Shown: positions 17,462 to 25,137 of the stretch, piece by piece
Position numbering within the stretch: position 1 is the first letter of the stretch
How the letters are laid out: each line of letters begins with the position of its first letter
Assembly: GCA_031259845.1 (NCBI GenBank)
Contig: JAIRKZ010000134.1
Span: 1 to 42,272, forward strand
Length of the DNA stretch: 42,272 nt
Origin: Tannerellaceae bacterium
GTDB taxonomy: Bacteria; Bacteroidota; Bacteroidia; Bacteroidales; Tannerellaceae
Direction: 5' to 3'
Position numbers and translations under genes: made by a program
Notes under the pieces: model-generated
Databases searched by the model: none
What the model was told of the DNA's origin: nothing
Seen by the model: the letters and a program-made list of their open reading frames with translations, nothing else

Positions 17462-19056
17462 TTTTTAGTTGCTTTTTTCTTTCTGGTTAATGTTTGAACA
17501 CACTCACGGCGAGGGATTAAAACAGATACTCCTTTATATTCGATTTCTTCGCGGATAATTTGTTTCATCTCTTCATAATTCTTCTTTAAAGGAACCATTA
17601 CGCGGATATGTCCCGGTTCAACTCCGATTCCCTCACAAATAGCTTCCAAACGTCCGGTGCCTGCCGAATCTTGTCCGCCGGTCATCGCCGTCGTTTCATT
17701 ATCGGAAATGATAATTGTAATCGTTGTCTTTTCATTTACACAATCCAACAGGCCGGTCATGCCCGAGTGGGTAAACGTAGAATCGCCTATTACGCTTACA
17801 GCAGGAAATAATCCGGCATCTGCCGCTCCTTTTGCCATAGTAACAGAAGCTCCCATATCAATACAGGTGTCTATCGCACGAAAAGGAGGTAGGGCGCCTA
17901 ACGTATAACAGCCGATATCACTGAATACTTTCGCATTTGCGTATTCTTTCAATACCTCATTCAGCGCCTCATATACATCACGGTGCCCGCATCCGTTGCA
18001 AAGAGCCGGCGGACGCTGTTCTACAACTTCCGGGACAGCATAGTAGCCGGCAATCTCTTTTCCCAAAGCTTTTCCTACGGTATCGGGAGTCAATTCGCCA
18101 TCTCGCTGTAAGGTGCCATCAAGACGGCCATGTACAATTATTCCTTTCCCCAAAAAACCTTTCAACTGTTCTTCCACTACAGGAAAACCTTCTTCCAATA
18201 CAAGTATTTCCTTACATTCATCCGTTAATTTTTCAAGTTGTTTCCTGGGTAATGGATATTGGCTTATCTTTAATACAGGATGTTCAAAACCATTGGGATA
18301 GTTCTCCGATAAATAATTGAAAGCAATCCCTGTTGCAATAATACCCAAATCCTTATTGGGGGCATCGTAATATGTATTATATCCCGATGTTTCAGATTCC
18401 TTAGTGAAAACAGATTGAGCCTCCAATAATACTTTCAATCGTTTACGAGCTAAAGCTGGTAATAACACAAACCGCTGGCGACCGTCTTCTGGAAAACGCA
18501 TCAAGTTCTGCTCTTTCATCGGACGGCGGACAACTCCCGAACGGGAATGCGCCATACGCGTAGTGATGCGTAATAAGATAGGATATCCTAATTTCTCGGA
18601 GAGTTCAAACCCATCATACACCATGTCGTAAGCCTCCTGTTGATTAGAAGGTTCTAACATCGGAATCATGGCAAAATTACCATAAACGCGGTTATCCTGT
18701 TCATTTTGGGAAGAATGCATTGACGGGTCGTCGGCCGTTATAATAATCATACCGCCATAAATACCACTCATGGCAGCGTTCATAAAACAATCAGCTGCTA
18801 CATTCATGCCCACATGCTTCATACAGCAAAGTGTGCGTTTCCCGGCATAACTCATACCCAAAGCCGTCTCCAAAGCCGTCTTCTCATTGACGCTCCATTT
18901 ACTATGGATACCTCTCTCTTTTGCTATGGGCGACGACTGAATATATTCGGTAATTTCGGTAGAAGGAGTTCCCGGATAAGCGTAGACGCCCGACAACCCC
19001 GCATCAATCGCCGCTTGTGCTATCGCTTCATCTCCTAAAAATAAGTTTCTTTCCAT
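17458..19056 (-). CDS. iorA: Indolepyruvate:ferredoxin oxidoreductase, alpha subunit
   Basis: Cytoplasmic thiamine-diphosphate subunit that decarboxylates aryl pyruvates and passes electrons to ferredoxin, giving aryl-acetyl-CoA. The N-terminal pyrimidine-binding part has LSGVYAYPGTPSTEITEYI, and the diphosphate-binding part has LCNGCGHRDVYEAL (Cys353) and GDSTFTHSGMTGL (from 424). At 532 residues it is shorter than archaeal IorA: the sequence stops after LIPRRECVQTLTRKKKATKK, so the C-terminal two-[4Fe-4S] ferredoxin domain is absent. I believe this short form is common in Bacteroidetes, but an external ferredoxin would be needed. A TATCTTTA box at 19103-19110 on the minus strand may be its -7 element. 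Confidence 0.92.
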   Translation of the reverse strand: MERNLFLGDEAIAQAAIDAGLSGVYAYPGTPSTEITEYIQSSPIAKERGIHSKWSVNEKTALETALGMSYAGKRTLCCMKHVGMNVAADCFMNAAMSGIYGGMIIITADDPSMHSSQNEQDNRVYGNFAMIPMLEPSNQQEAYDMVYDGFELSEKLGYPILLRITTRMAHSRSGVVRRPMKEQNLMRFPEDGRQRFVLLPALARKRLKVLLEAQSVFTKESETSGYNTYYDAPNKDLGIIATGIAFNYLSENYPNGFEHPVLKISQYPLPRKQLEKLTDECKEILVLEEGFPVVEEQLKGFLGKGIIVHGRLDGTLQRDGELTPDTVGKALGKEIAGYYAVPEVVEQRPPALCNGCGHRDVYEALNEVLKEYANAKVFSDIGCYTLGALPPFRAIDTCIDMGASVTMAKGAADAGLFPAVSVIGDSTFTHSGMTGLLDCVNEKTTITIIISDNETTAMTGGQDSAGTGRLEAICEGIGVEPGHIRVMVPLKKNYEEMKQIIREEIEYKGVSVLIPRRECVQTLTRKKKATKK

Positions 19057-19131
19057 TTAATAACTATATTTTTTATTACTTCGTTGTTTCTTTCTCAAAT
19101 TGTAAAGATACATTTTTTTGAATGATTTCCG

Positions 19132-20199
19132 TCACCAAATCCTCCGCCTGTTCAATTCCGCCCTATATCGTTCGGCATTCCGGTTATGCTCAGCAAGTGT
19201 AACGGCAAAATTATGACGCCCGGAGAAATCGTCCTTCGCGCACATATATAGATAATTATGTTGCATATAATTCAATACGCCATCTATCCCCCTGATAGAA
19301 GGTATCCGAATCGGCCCTGGAGGTAAACCGGTATATTTATACGTATTGTAAGGTGATTCTATTTCAAGGTACTTGTATAATACCCGCTGTAAGGAGAAGT
19401 CGCCAACTGCAAATTTCACTGTAGGGTCGGCTTGCAGAGGGATATCTCGTTTCAAACGGTTGAGATAAAGGCCTGCCACTACCGGATATTCATCAGCCAC
19501 CGCTGTTTCTTCTTCTACAATAGAAGCTAATATCGCAATTTCGATAGGAGTCAGGTTTATGGCTTGGGCTTTCTCTCGGCGGCTATCCGTCCAAAAAGTA
19601 TTGTATTCGTGATACATACGTTGCAGTAATTTATTTGCCACTATATTCCAATATATCTCGTACGTATTAGGGATAAAAAGCACAGGTATTGTTTCGATTG
19701 TAAATCCTAACGAATCACAATAGTCCGGGTTATTGATTAGCGACAAAATGTCTTCTTCATTAATCATTAATTGTTCGGACAAGCGTTCTACAAGCTCACT
19801 TTTCAGACGTATATTATTAAATGTAATACGGGTCGCCGTTTGTTGCCCCCTCCGCAGGACATTCAGTAAAGTTATATTATCCATTCCCGGTTCAACAGCA
19901 TACCGTCCTGTTTTCATGTTATCCGGATATTTCAATAACTTTGCCCCCCATTTGAAACCACCGATATCAATACATCCGGCCGAATCAACCAATTGTTTGC
20001 ATAAATCTTCAAAATTCCTCTCTTGCCTTATATAAACATAAACCGTTTTCTTTGTTTCAAAATTAGATACATACAATAATTTATAGCCCCCAAACCCAAC
20101 GATGGCAAGGATAAGAATAAAAAATATAATTAAAATAGACGGACGCTTCAATTTTGTTTCTTTATATAAATTAATAATCAATTGAATATCGGATATCAT
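19132..20199 (-). CDS. mltG: Endolytic murein transglycosylase MltG (YceG-like)
   Basis: Cleaves nascent glycan strands at the inner membrane and sets the ends of peptidoglycan synthesis. A single N-terminal membrane helix (RPSILIIFFILILAIVGFGG) is followed by a LysM-like region and the catalytic domain with IASIVEEETAVADEYPVVAG, LYLNRLKRDIPLQADPTV, YNTYKYTGLPPGPI and a C-terminal FSGRHNFAVTLAEHN; the active Glu lies in the EEE stretch. The start is uncertain. ATG at 20199 coincides with the expected transcription start of the TACTTTTG box at 20210-20203, while a TTG at 20151 gives MKRPSILIIFF, preceded by an A-rich leader typical of the phylum. Upstream lies the ISAs1 relic, with nusB divergent. 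Confidence 0.9.
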   Translation of the reverse strand: MISDIQLIINLYKETKLKRPSILIIFFILILAIVGFGGYKLLYVSNFETKKTVYVYIRQERNFEDLCKQLVDSAGCIDIGGFKWGAKLLKYPDNMKTGRYAVEPGMDNITLLNVLRRGQQTATRITFNNIRLKSELVERLSEQLMINEEDILSLINNPDYCDSLGFTIETIPVLFIPNTYEIYWNIVANKLLQRMYHEYNTFWTDSRREKAQAINLTPIEIAILASIVEEETAVADEYPVVAGLYLNRLKRDIPLQADPTVKFAVGDFSLQRVLYKYLEIESPYNTYKYTGLPPGPIRIPSIRGIDGVLNYMQHNYLYMCAKDDFSGRHNFAVTLAEHNRNAERYRAELNRRRIW

Positions 20200-20202
20200 C
20201 CG

Positions 20203-20210
20203 CAAAAGTA
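20203..20210 (-). promoter_or_regulatory. -7 box of mltG
   Basis: TACTTTTG on the minus strand. The matching -33 position (20231-20233) reads no TTG and lies three bases from the ISAs1 relic that starts at 20236, so the upstream promoter half may have been replaced by the insertion. Confidence 0.4.
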
Positions 20211-20235
20211 ACATCTTTTTCTCTAAATAAACATC

Positions 20236-20480
20236 CAGGGCTGACTCATCTGATTTTTTTTTAGGAGTTTACAGAGATATTGGTTGTCCCATCCGGCTTT
20301 CAGTCGTTTCCCCCTGACCGTGACCGGCATCCGCCTGCTCATCCGACGAAACAGGGCGAAGGAAACGGAAGGTATCTTCCGCCTGTTCCAACAGATTGCC
20401 CTGATTCCCTTTCAAGGCCAGAATATAATCTGCTTCTTTTTCTCTATAATATGCAACTAATTTTTGATGCGTCAGCCCTG
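20236..20480 (-). mobile_element. Internally deleted ISAs1 element (MITE-like, 245 bp)
   Basis: The element has both ends. On the minus strand it opens at 20480 with CAGGGCTGACGCATCAAAA, and its other end at 20236 reads CAGGGCTGACTCATCTGA inward. Between them an open stretch gives EKEADYILALKGNQGNLLEQ, and later DAGHGQGETTESR, which matches the middle of ISAs1 transposases (YLLAVKxNQ...HGRxExR). The N-terminal third and the C-terminal part are deleted. No duplication flanks this copy by itself, but its outer flank TTTTTATGCT matches the one at 13711. The remaining intergenic bases 20481-20576 hold the nusB promoter. Confidence 0.7.
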
Positions 20481-20490
20481 TTTTTATGCT
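20481..20490 (+). repeat. Right copy of the 10-bp target-site duplication
   Basis: TTTTTATGCT abuts the outer ISAs1 end at 20480 and is identical in sequence and orientation to 13711-13720. Confidence 0.6.
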
Positions 20491-20498
20491 TCTTGTTG

Positions 20499-20529
20499 TT
20501 GGGGGATAAATAAACTTTGGCTACCTTTG
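20499..20529 (+). promoter_or_regulatory. Promoter of the nusB operon
   Basis: TTG at 20499-20501, a 20-base spacer and TACCTTTG at 20522-20529 match the Bacteroidetes consensus. It lies just outside the ISAs1 relic; the leader is about 45 bases. Confidence 0.7.
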
Positions 20530-20576
20530 CCGCCGGAATTTTTTTAAGACAATAAAAAAAGAAGGTCCTTCAAACA

Positions 20577-21503
20577 ATGATAAATAGAATATTAATCCGT
20601 ATCAAAGTCCTGCAGATAGTGTATGCGTATTACCAAAACGGGGCAAATGACTTGAAAGTTGCGGAAAACGAACTGCTCTTTAGCTTGCAGAAATCATACG
20701 ATTTGTATCATTACATTCTTCTCCTGATTTTAGACCTGACGAACCTCCAAAATCGTATTCTTGATAACCGGAAGCATAAATACCGCCCTACCGAAGAGGA
20801 TAAGAACCCGAATATGCGAATGGTGAATAATCGTTTCGCCGCACAGTTGAGCAAGAATGAAGCGTTGAATAAATACGTATCCGAAAGTAAGATTTCGTGG
20901 AGTAATGACCGGGATTTCGTTAAAAACGTATTGGATTTGATATTGGCCTCGGAAGTCTATGCGGAATACCTGGCTAATCCCGACGATTCGTATGCAACCG
21001 ACCGGGAGTTTTGGCGCGCCGTATTAAAAAGGGTGATTTGCGGAGATGAAATGATTGTTGATTACCTGGAAGATAAGAGTATCTATTGGAATGACGACAT
21101 TGAAATAGTGGAAACGTTTGTGCTGAAAACGATCAAGCGCTTTGAAGAGAAAGAAGGAAGTAAGCAGGAACTGCTGCCTATGTTCAAAGACCAGGATGAC
21201 CGTACGTTTGCCGTCAGGCTGTTTCGTGAAGCGATTTTACATGGCGCCGAATACCGTGAACGTATCGACCGGCACATGAAAAACTGGGAGACGGAACGTA
21301 TCGCTAATATGGATTTGATTATTATGCAATTAGCCATTGCCGAAATCGTAACATTCCCCTCTATCCCTATCAGCGTTAGTTTGAATGAATATATTGATAC
21401 GGCTAAATATTATAGCACGCCTAAAAGCGGTATCTTTATCAACGGGATATTAGATTCGGTGGTAGGCGAGTTAAAAAAAGAGAAGGTATTGTTTAAAGAT
21501 TGA
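20577..21503 (+). CDS. nusB: Transcription antitermination factor NusB, long form
   Basis: RNA-binding factor that joins NusE/S10 on boxA of rRNA transcripts. The start MINRILIRIKVLQIVYAYYQ is the typical NusB N-terminus. At 308 residues it is about twice the proteobacterial length, as is usual in Bacteroidetes, where a charged helical insertion precedes the C-terminal domain. The conserved NusB end is clear: WETERIANMDLIIMQLAIAE, then FPSIPISVSLNEYIDTAKYY and GIFINGILDSV. First gene of nusB-yajC-ybbR-coaE. Confidence 0.93.
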   Translation: MINRILIRIKVLQIVYAYYQNGANDLKVAENELLFSLQKSYDLYHYILLLILDLTNLQNRILDNRKHKYRPTEEDKNPNMRMVNNRFAAQLSKNEALNKYVSESKISWSNDRDFVKNVLDLILASEVYAEYLANPDDSYATDREFWRAVLKRVICGDEMIVDYLEDKSIYWNDDIEIVETFVLKTIKRFEEKEGSKQELLPMFKDQDDRTFAVRLFREAILHGAEYRERIDRHMKNWETERIANMDLIIMQLAIAEIVTFPSIPISVSLNEYIDTAKYYSTPKSGIFINGILDSVVGELKKEKVLFKD

Positions 21504-21521
21504 TTATTATCATTACTTTTG
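21489..21521 (+). promoter_or_regulatory. Possible internal promoter before yajC
   Basis: TACTTTTG at 21514-21521 with a TTG at 21489-21491; the spacer is 22 bases, slightly long. It overlaps the nusB stop and could add transcription of yajC, ybbR and coaE. Confidence 0.4.
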
Positions 21522-21560
21522 CATAAATGTCTATAATTGAATAAATAAAACGATAATAAA

Positions 21561-21884
21561 ATGAATTTACTAAGTATTTTGCTTCAGGCTCCGGCTCAGG
21601 GGGGCGCATCGTCCTATTCGGGCATATTGATGATGGTAGTAATTATTGCTATTTTCTATTTCTTTATGATCCGTCCGCAACAGAAGAAACAAAAGGAAAT
21701 AAAGAAAGCCCGCGAAGCCATGAAGCCGGGCGACAGAGTCGTTACGGCCGGCGGCATTTATGGTAAGATAAAAGAAATCAACGACACTTATATGTTGGTG
21801 GAAATTTCGGACGGCGTACGTATCCGTATTGATAAATCGTCTGTTTTTGCTTCGCCGGAAGACGTTCAGCAGCAACAGCGATAA
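21561..21884 (+). CDS. yajC: Preprotein translocase subunit YajC
   Basis: A small inner-membrane protein (107 residues) that accompanies SecDF in the Sec translocon. A single membrane helix (YSGILMMVVIIAIFYFFMI) is followed by the family signature RPQQKKQKEIKKAREAMKPG, then GDRVVTAGGIYGKI. It starts 57 bases after nusB and ends 12 bases before the ybbR-like gene. Confidence 0.95.
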   Translation: MNLLSILLQAPAQGGASSYSGILMMVVIIAIFYFFMIRPQQKKQKEIKKAREAMKPGDRVVTAGGIYGKIKEINDTYMLVEISDGVRIRIDKSSVFASPEDVQQQQR

Positions 21885-21896
21885 AAATCACAGTAA

Positions 21897-22913
21897 ATGG
21901 AACGGCTTGAAAATATAAAGCAATCCTTCAAGTCTATACAACGGAAGATTAAAGTCCTTTTTCGCCGACGCCAGTGGAAAGAGATTTTAATCTTTCTTGC
22001 ATTTGTCCTTGTTTCCTTTGGTTTCTGGGTGCTGCAAAGTATGCAGGAAGAATACGAAATACAGGTAACAATCCCCTTGCGTTACAGGAATCTGCCTCCG
22101 GAGATTGCTTTCGTACAACCCCCTCCTGCCGAAATAACCGCTCGCGTACGGGATAAAGGAGGCGTTTTGCTGAATTATGCCATTACCAATAAAGTTTCGG
22201 CGATAGAATTGAACCTGAAAGAGTTACATACGGATAAAAGCGGGACGTTTGTCTGTACAAAAAGCGATTTGGAAGGGGCTATCATGAAGAAACTTATTTC
22301 TACAACAAGTTTATTGAGCTTTGAACCGCAGCAGATACAGGAACCATACAGTAAACTGGTAAAAAAGAGCCTGCCTGTCGTTTTCAACGGGAATATTCAG
22401 ACAGAGCCGGGTTTTGTTATTTCGAAAGAGATTGATATTACTCCCCCTACCGTGGATGTGTATGCCAGCGACGTAACGCTGAAGACCTTACAATCGGTTA
22501 AGATGGCGTATCTGGAAATAAAAAAAGCAAAGCGCCCGGTAAGCCGTACGGCCCAGCTTGAAGAAATAGCCGGCGCTACAATTGAACCGGCTAAGGTAAC
22601 TGTGACTGTTACGATAGAGGAGTTTACTGAAAAAACGCTGGAAGTATTGCTAAAGAGCGTAGATTTACCGCCTGATTATACCATCCGAATGTTCCCGTCT
22701 GTAGTGAAGCTTACCTGTACAGCGCCATTATCCCGCTATATGAATTTGACGGAAGATGATTTTGCCGTGGAGGTATCTGTGGCTGGCGCCGATAGAAATA
22801 TATCCGGCATGCTGCCTGTCTTTTTAACAAAGAAACCCGATTGGGTAGAAAAAGTGACGGTTACTCCGGATTCAATCGAATTTATTTTAGAACAAAATTC
22901 ACTAAATGATTAA
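21897..22913 (+). CDS. YbbR-like / CdaR-like domain protein, membrane anchored
   Basis: A 338-residue protein with one N-terminal membrane helix (WKEILIFLAFVLVSFGFWVL, about 27-46) and an extracytoplasmic part made of repeated YbbR-type beta domains: EIQVTIPLRYRNLPPEIAF and the later VDVYASDVTLKTLQSVKMAY. YbbR/CdaR proteins regulate the diadenylate cyclase CdaA in Firmicutes, but no cyclase gene is next to it here, so that role is only a possibility. In Bacteroidetes this gene commonly sits between yajC and coaE. It overlaps coaE by eight bases, implying coupled translation. Confidence 0.82.
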   Translation: MERLENIKQSFKSIQRKIKVLFRRRQWKEILIFLAFVLVSFGFWVLQSMQEEYEIQVTIPLRYRNLPPEIAFVQPPPAEITARVRDKGGVLLNYAITNKVSAIELNLKELHTDKSGTFVCTKSDLEGAIMKKLISTTSLLSFEPQQIQEPYSKLVKKSLPVVFNGNIQTEPGFVISKEIDITPPTVDVYASDVTLKTLQSVKMAYLEIKKAKRPVSRTAQLEEIAGATIEPAKVTVTVTIEEFTEKTLEVLLKSVDLPPDYTIRMFPSVVKLTCTAPLSRYMNLTEDDFAVEVSVAGADRNISGMLPVFLTKKPDWVEKVTVTPDSIEFILEQNSLND

Positions 22914-23490
22914 GTTGGGTCTTACCGGAGGAATTGGAAGCGGGAAATCGGTTGTGGCTTCTTTGTTTGAAATAACGGGAATCCCTGTCTATATAGCCGA
23001 TACGGAAAGTAAGCGATTGGCAGATACGTCTCCGGTAATACGGAAAGGGCTTACCGGTTTATTTGGAGAAGATATATACAGGGGCGGAGCGTTAGATAAA
23101 AAGCGCCTGGCTTCTCTTATATTTAATGATAAAGAGGCCTTGCGCCGTGTAAATGCCATTATCCATCCGGAAGTAAACCGTGATTTTCTTCAATGGGCTT
23201 CCCGGCAACAGGTTCCGGTATGCGCAATAGAAACAGCAATTCTTTTTGAATCCGGTTTTGATAAACAGGTAGACTTGTCGGTAATGGTATATGCGCCGTT
23301 TGAATTAAGAATCGGACGGGTTGCCATCCGCGACAAAGCGTCTCGTGACGAAATAACCCGGCGCATCCAGAATCAATTGCCGGACGAAATAAAGAAAGAA
23401 CGCGCAGATTTTATTATTTATAATGATGATGAACACCCCCTGATCCCGCAAGTAGAAAGACTCATTCAAAGCATTTTAACTAAAGGTTAA
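22906..23490 (+). CDS. coaE: Dephospho-CoA kinase
   Basis: Last step of coenzyme A synthesis: phosphorylates the ribose 3' hydroxyl of dephospho-CoA. The P-loop GLTGGIGSGKS is at residues 5-15, followed by YIADTESKRL, the INAIIHPEV-type segment (VNAIIHPEVNRDF) and the lid RIQNQLPDEIKKERADFIIYN. The 194 residues are normal. Its stop overlaps the end of the convergent murQ gene by four bases, so no terminator separates them. Confidence 0.95.
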   Translation: MIKLGLTGGIGSGKSVVASLFEITGIPVYIADTESKRLADTSPVIRKGLTGLFGEDIYRGGALDKKRLASLIFNDKEALRRVNAIIHPEVNRDFLQWASRQQVPVCAIETAILFESGFDKQVDLSVMVYAPFELRIGRVAIRDKASRDEITRRIQNQLPDEIKKERADFIIYNDDEHPLIPQVERLIQSILTKG

Positions 23491-24296
23491 AGATAGGCGT
23501 CCATCGCCTTTTTTACGGAGCCATGAAGTAATAACAGCCGTTTGGCTTGTTCATAGCTTAGTCCAAGTTCTTTCGCCAGCATGCGTGTGCCTCTGTCTAC
23601 CAGCTTATGGTTGGTGAGTTGCATGTTTATCATGCGGTTTCCTTTTACCCTCCCTAATTGAATCATGGTGGCGGTAGTAATCATGTTGAGTATCATCTTC
23701 TGGGCCGTCCCGCTTTTCATCCGGGTGCTTCCGGTTACAAATTCGGGGCCTGTAATAGGTTCGATGGCTATATCCGCTTCGGCTGCTATGGGCGAATCGG
23801 GGTTGCATGAAATGGAAGCGGTAAGGATACCTTGTTCTCTTGCTTTTCGAAGAACGCCGATTACATAAGGAGTAGCGCCGGATGCGGCGATACCTATTAC
23901 CGTATCGTTGGCGTTGACTGCATGTTCCGTCAATTCCTGCCAGCCGTTTTCCATATCGTCTTCGGCTGCTTCCACGGGATTGCGTAAGGCCGTATCGCCT
24001 CCGGCGATAAGCCCGATAACTAATGTATTGGGCATTCCGTATGTAGGCGGGATTTCCGATGCGTCCAATACGCCGAGCCGGCCGCTTGTCCCGGCTCCCA
24101 GATAAAAGATACGCCCTCCCCGCTTCATCCTTTTTACGATGTTTTCGACCAATTGCTCAATCTTCGGGATTTCTTTTTCTACGGCAAAAGCTACTTTTTT
24201 ATCTTCATTATTAATATCAACCAATAATTCATGGACAGACATACTGTCGAGATTAGTATATAATGAATCGTCTTCGGTAATTTTTTGAAAAGCCAT
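23487..24296 (-). CDS. murQ: N-acetylmuramic acid 6-phosphate etherase
   Basis: Splits the lactyl ether of MurNAc-6-phosphate, giving GlcNAc-6-phosphate and D-lactate, in peptidoglycan recycling. A SIS-domain sugar-binding region carries FYLGAGTSGRLGVLDASEIP, with E81 matching the catalytic Glu83 of E. coli MurQ; later come AASGATPYVIGVLRKA and VTGSTRMKSGTAQKMILNMI. The C-terminal helical tail (LGLSYEQAKRLLLLHGSVKKA) is present. At 269 residues it is shorter than E. coli MurQ but complete. It lies 10 bases after the BadF-type kinase, which can supply its phosphorylated substrate. Confidence 0.95.
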   Translation of the reverse strand: MAFQKITEDDSLYTNLDSMSVHELLVDINNEDKKVAFAVEKEIPKIEQLVENIVKRMKRGGRIFYLGAGTSGRLGVLDASEIPPTYGMPNTLVIGLIAGGDTALRNPVEAAEDDMENGWQELTEHAVNANDTVIGIAASGATPYVIGVLRKAREQGILTASISCNPDSPIAAEADIAIEPITGPEFVTGSTRMKSGTAQKMILNMITTATMIQLGRVKGNRMINMQLTNHKLVDRGTRMLAKELGLSYEQAKRLLLLHGSVKKAMDAYL

Positions 24297-24306
24297 ACTG
24301 TCGGGT

Positions 24307-25137
24307 TTAGGAATGATAAGACAGAAGCCCCTCCATAGGGGTTTGGGTTATTTGTCCGACTGCTAAAGACAATGGCCCGGCGGCGGCAATTAATACGTCA
24401 CGGTAATAAAAAGCGATAGAGCCTGTAAAAGATATGGGATACTCCCTGTAATCATACTGCATCACATTACGGATAAAGAAACGCTGAAAACTGTCGTACA
24501 CCAGGTTGTATATAGCAGGTTCCTTTATATTCTCCAGAAGGAATTTGGAAAACCCGGCTAAGTAACGGTTCGGAAAAGGCTGCCTGTATACCTGTTCAAG
24601 GATAATAGCCGGGGTAAGCCGGTACTGTTCGAGAAACTTGTCTTTCAGATGCAAAGGCAACCGGTTTTTAAGGCAGTCGCTCACTAATTCTTTACCAAGT
24701 ACAGCTCCGCTCCCTTCATCACCCAGGATGAATCCGAGTGGCGGTATATTCTTAACGATGCTTTCCCCGTTGTAAAAACAAGAATTGGAGCCCGTTCCCA
24801 ATATACAGGCAATACCGGGGCGTTTCCCGCATAAAGCGCGGGCAACCCCCATTAAGTCGCTGTATACTTCAACGGGACAAGACAGGTAGCGATGTATAAC
24901 GGCGGCAATCAATTCCCTTTTTTCGGGAGTTGCACACCCCGCTCCATAAAAACAGGCGGACTCAATGGTGAATCCGTTTATTTCGGGCAACAGCATTCCT
25001 TCTATTTCCTTTTCTATCTCATCCTGATTTTGAAAATAAGGATTCATTCCCGAAGTAAGGATTCTCTTTATGGATTTTCCTTTATCCGTAATACGCCACT
25101 CTGTTTTGGTAGAACCGCTATCAGCTATTAATATCAT
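24307..25137 (-). CDS. BadF/BadG-type N-acetyl amino-sugar kinase (GlcNAc/MurNAc)
   Basis: An ASKHA-fold kinase of 276 residues. The phosphate-1 motif is LIADSGSTKTEWRI, the phosphate-2 region is CILGTGSNSCFYNG, and GFILGDEGSGAVLGKELVSD completes the family pattern. Bacteroidales members are usually called N-acetylglucosamine kinase, and related MurK enzymes phosphorylate both MurNAc and GlcNAc. With murQ just 10 bases downstream, MurNAc is the more attractive substrate here, by inference from context. Its ATG overlaps the nhaD stop by four bases, so it is coupled to a transporter gene. Confidence 0.85.
   Translation of the reverse strand: MILIADSGSTKTEWRITDKGKSIKRILTSGMNPYFQNQDEIEKEIEGMLLPEINGFTIESACFYGAGCATPEKRELIAAVIHRYLSCPVEVYSDLMGVARALCGKRPGIACILGTGSNSCFYNGESIVKNIPPLGFILGDEGSGAVLGKELVSDCLKNRLPLHLKDKFLEQYRLTPAIILEQVYRQPFPNRYLAGFSKFLLENIKEPAIYNLVYDSFQRFFIRNVMQYDYREYPISFTGSIAFYYRDVLIAAAGPLSLAVGQITQTPMEGLLSYHS

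Larger units (their letters stand above)
13721..20480. mobile_element. Possible fossil composite transposon bounded by two ISAs1 relics
   Basis: The segment begins with an ISAs1-type left end on the plus strand and finishes with the same left end inverted. Immediately outside, TTTTTATGCT is repeated exactly in direct orientation (13711-13720 and 20481-20490); ten bases is in the range known for ISAs1 target duplications. Inside are a GH78 rhamnosidase, a TlpA-like protein, iorB, iorA and mltG, all on the minus strand. Both IS copies are dead, so the unit could no longer move by itself. Housekeeping-like cargo (mltG, iorAB) is unusual for a transposon, so other histories remain possible. Confidence 0.45.
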
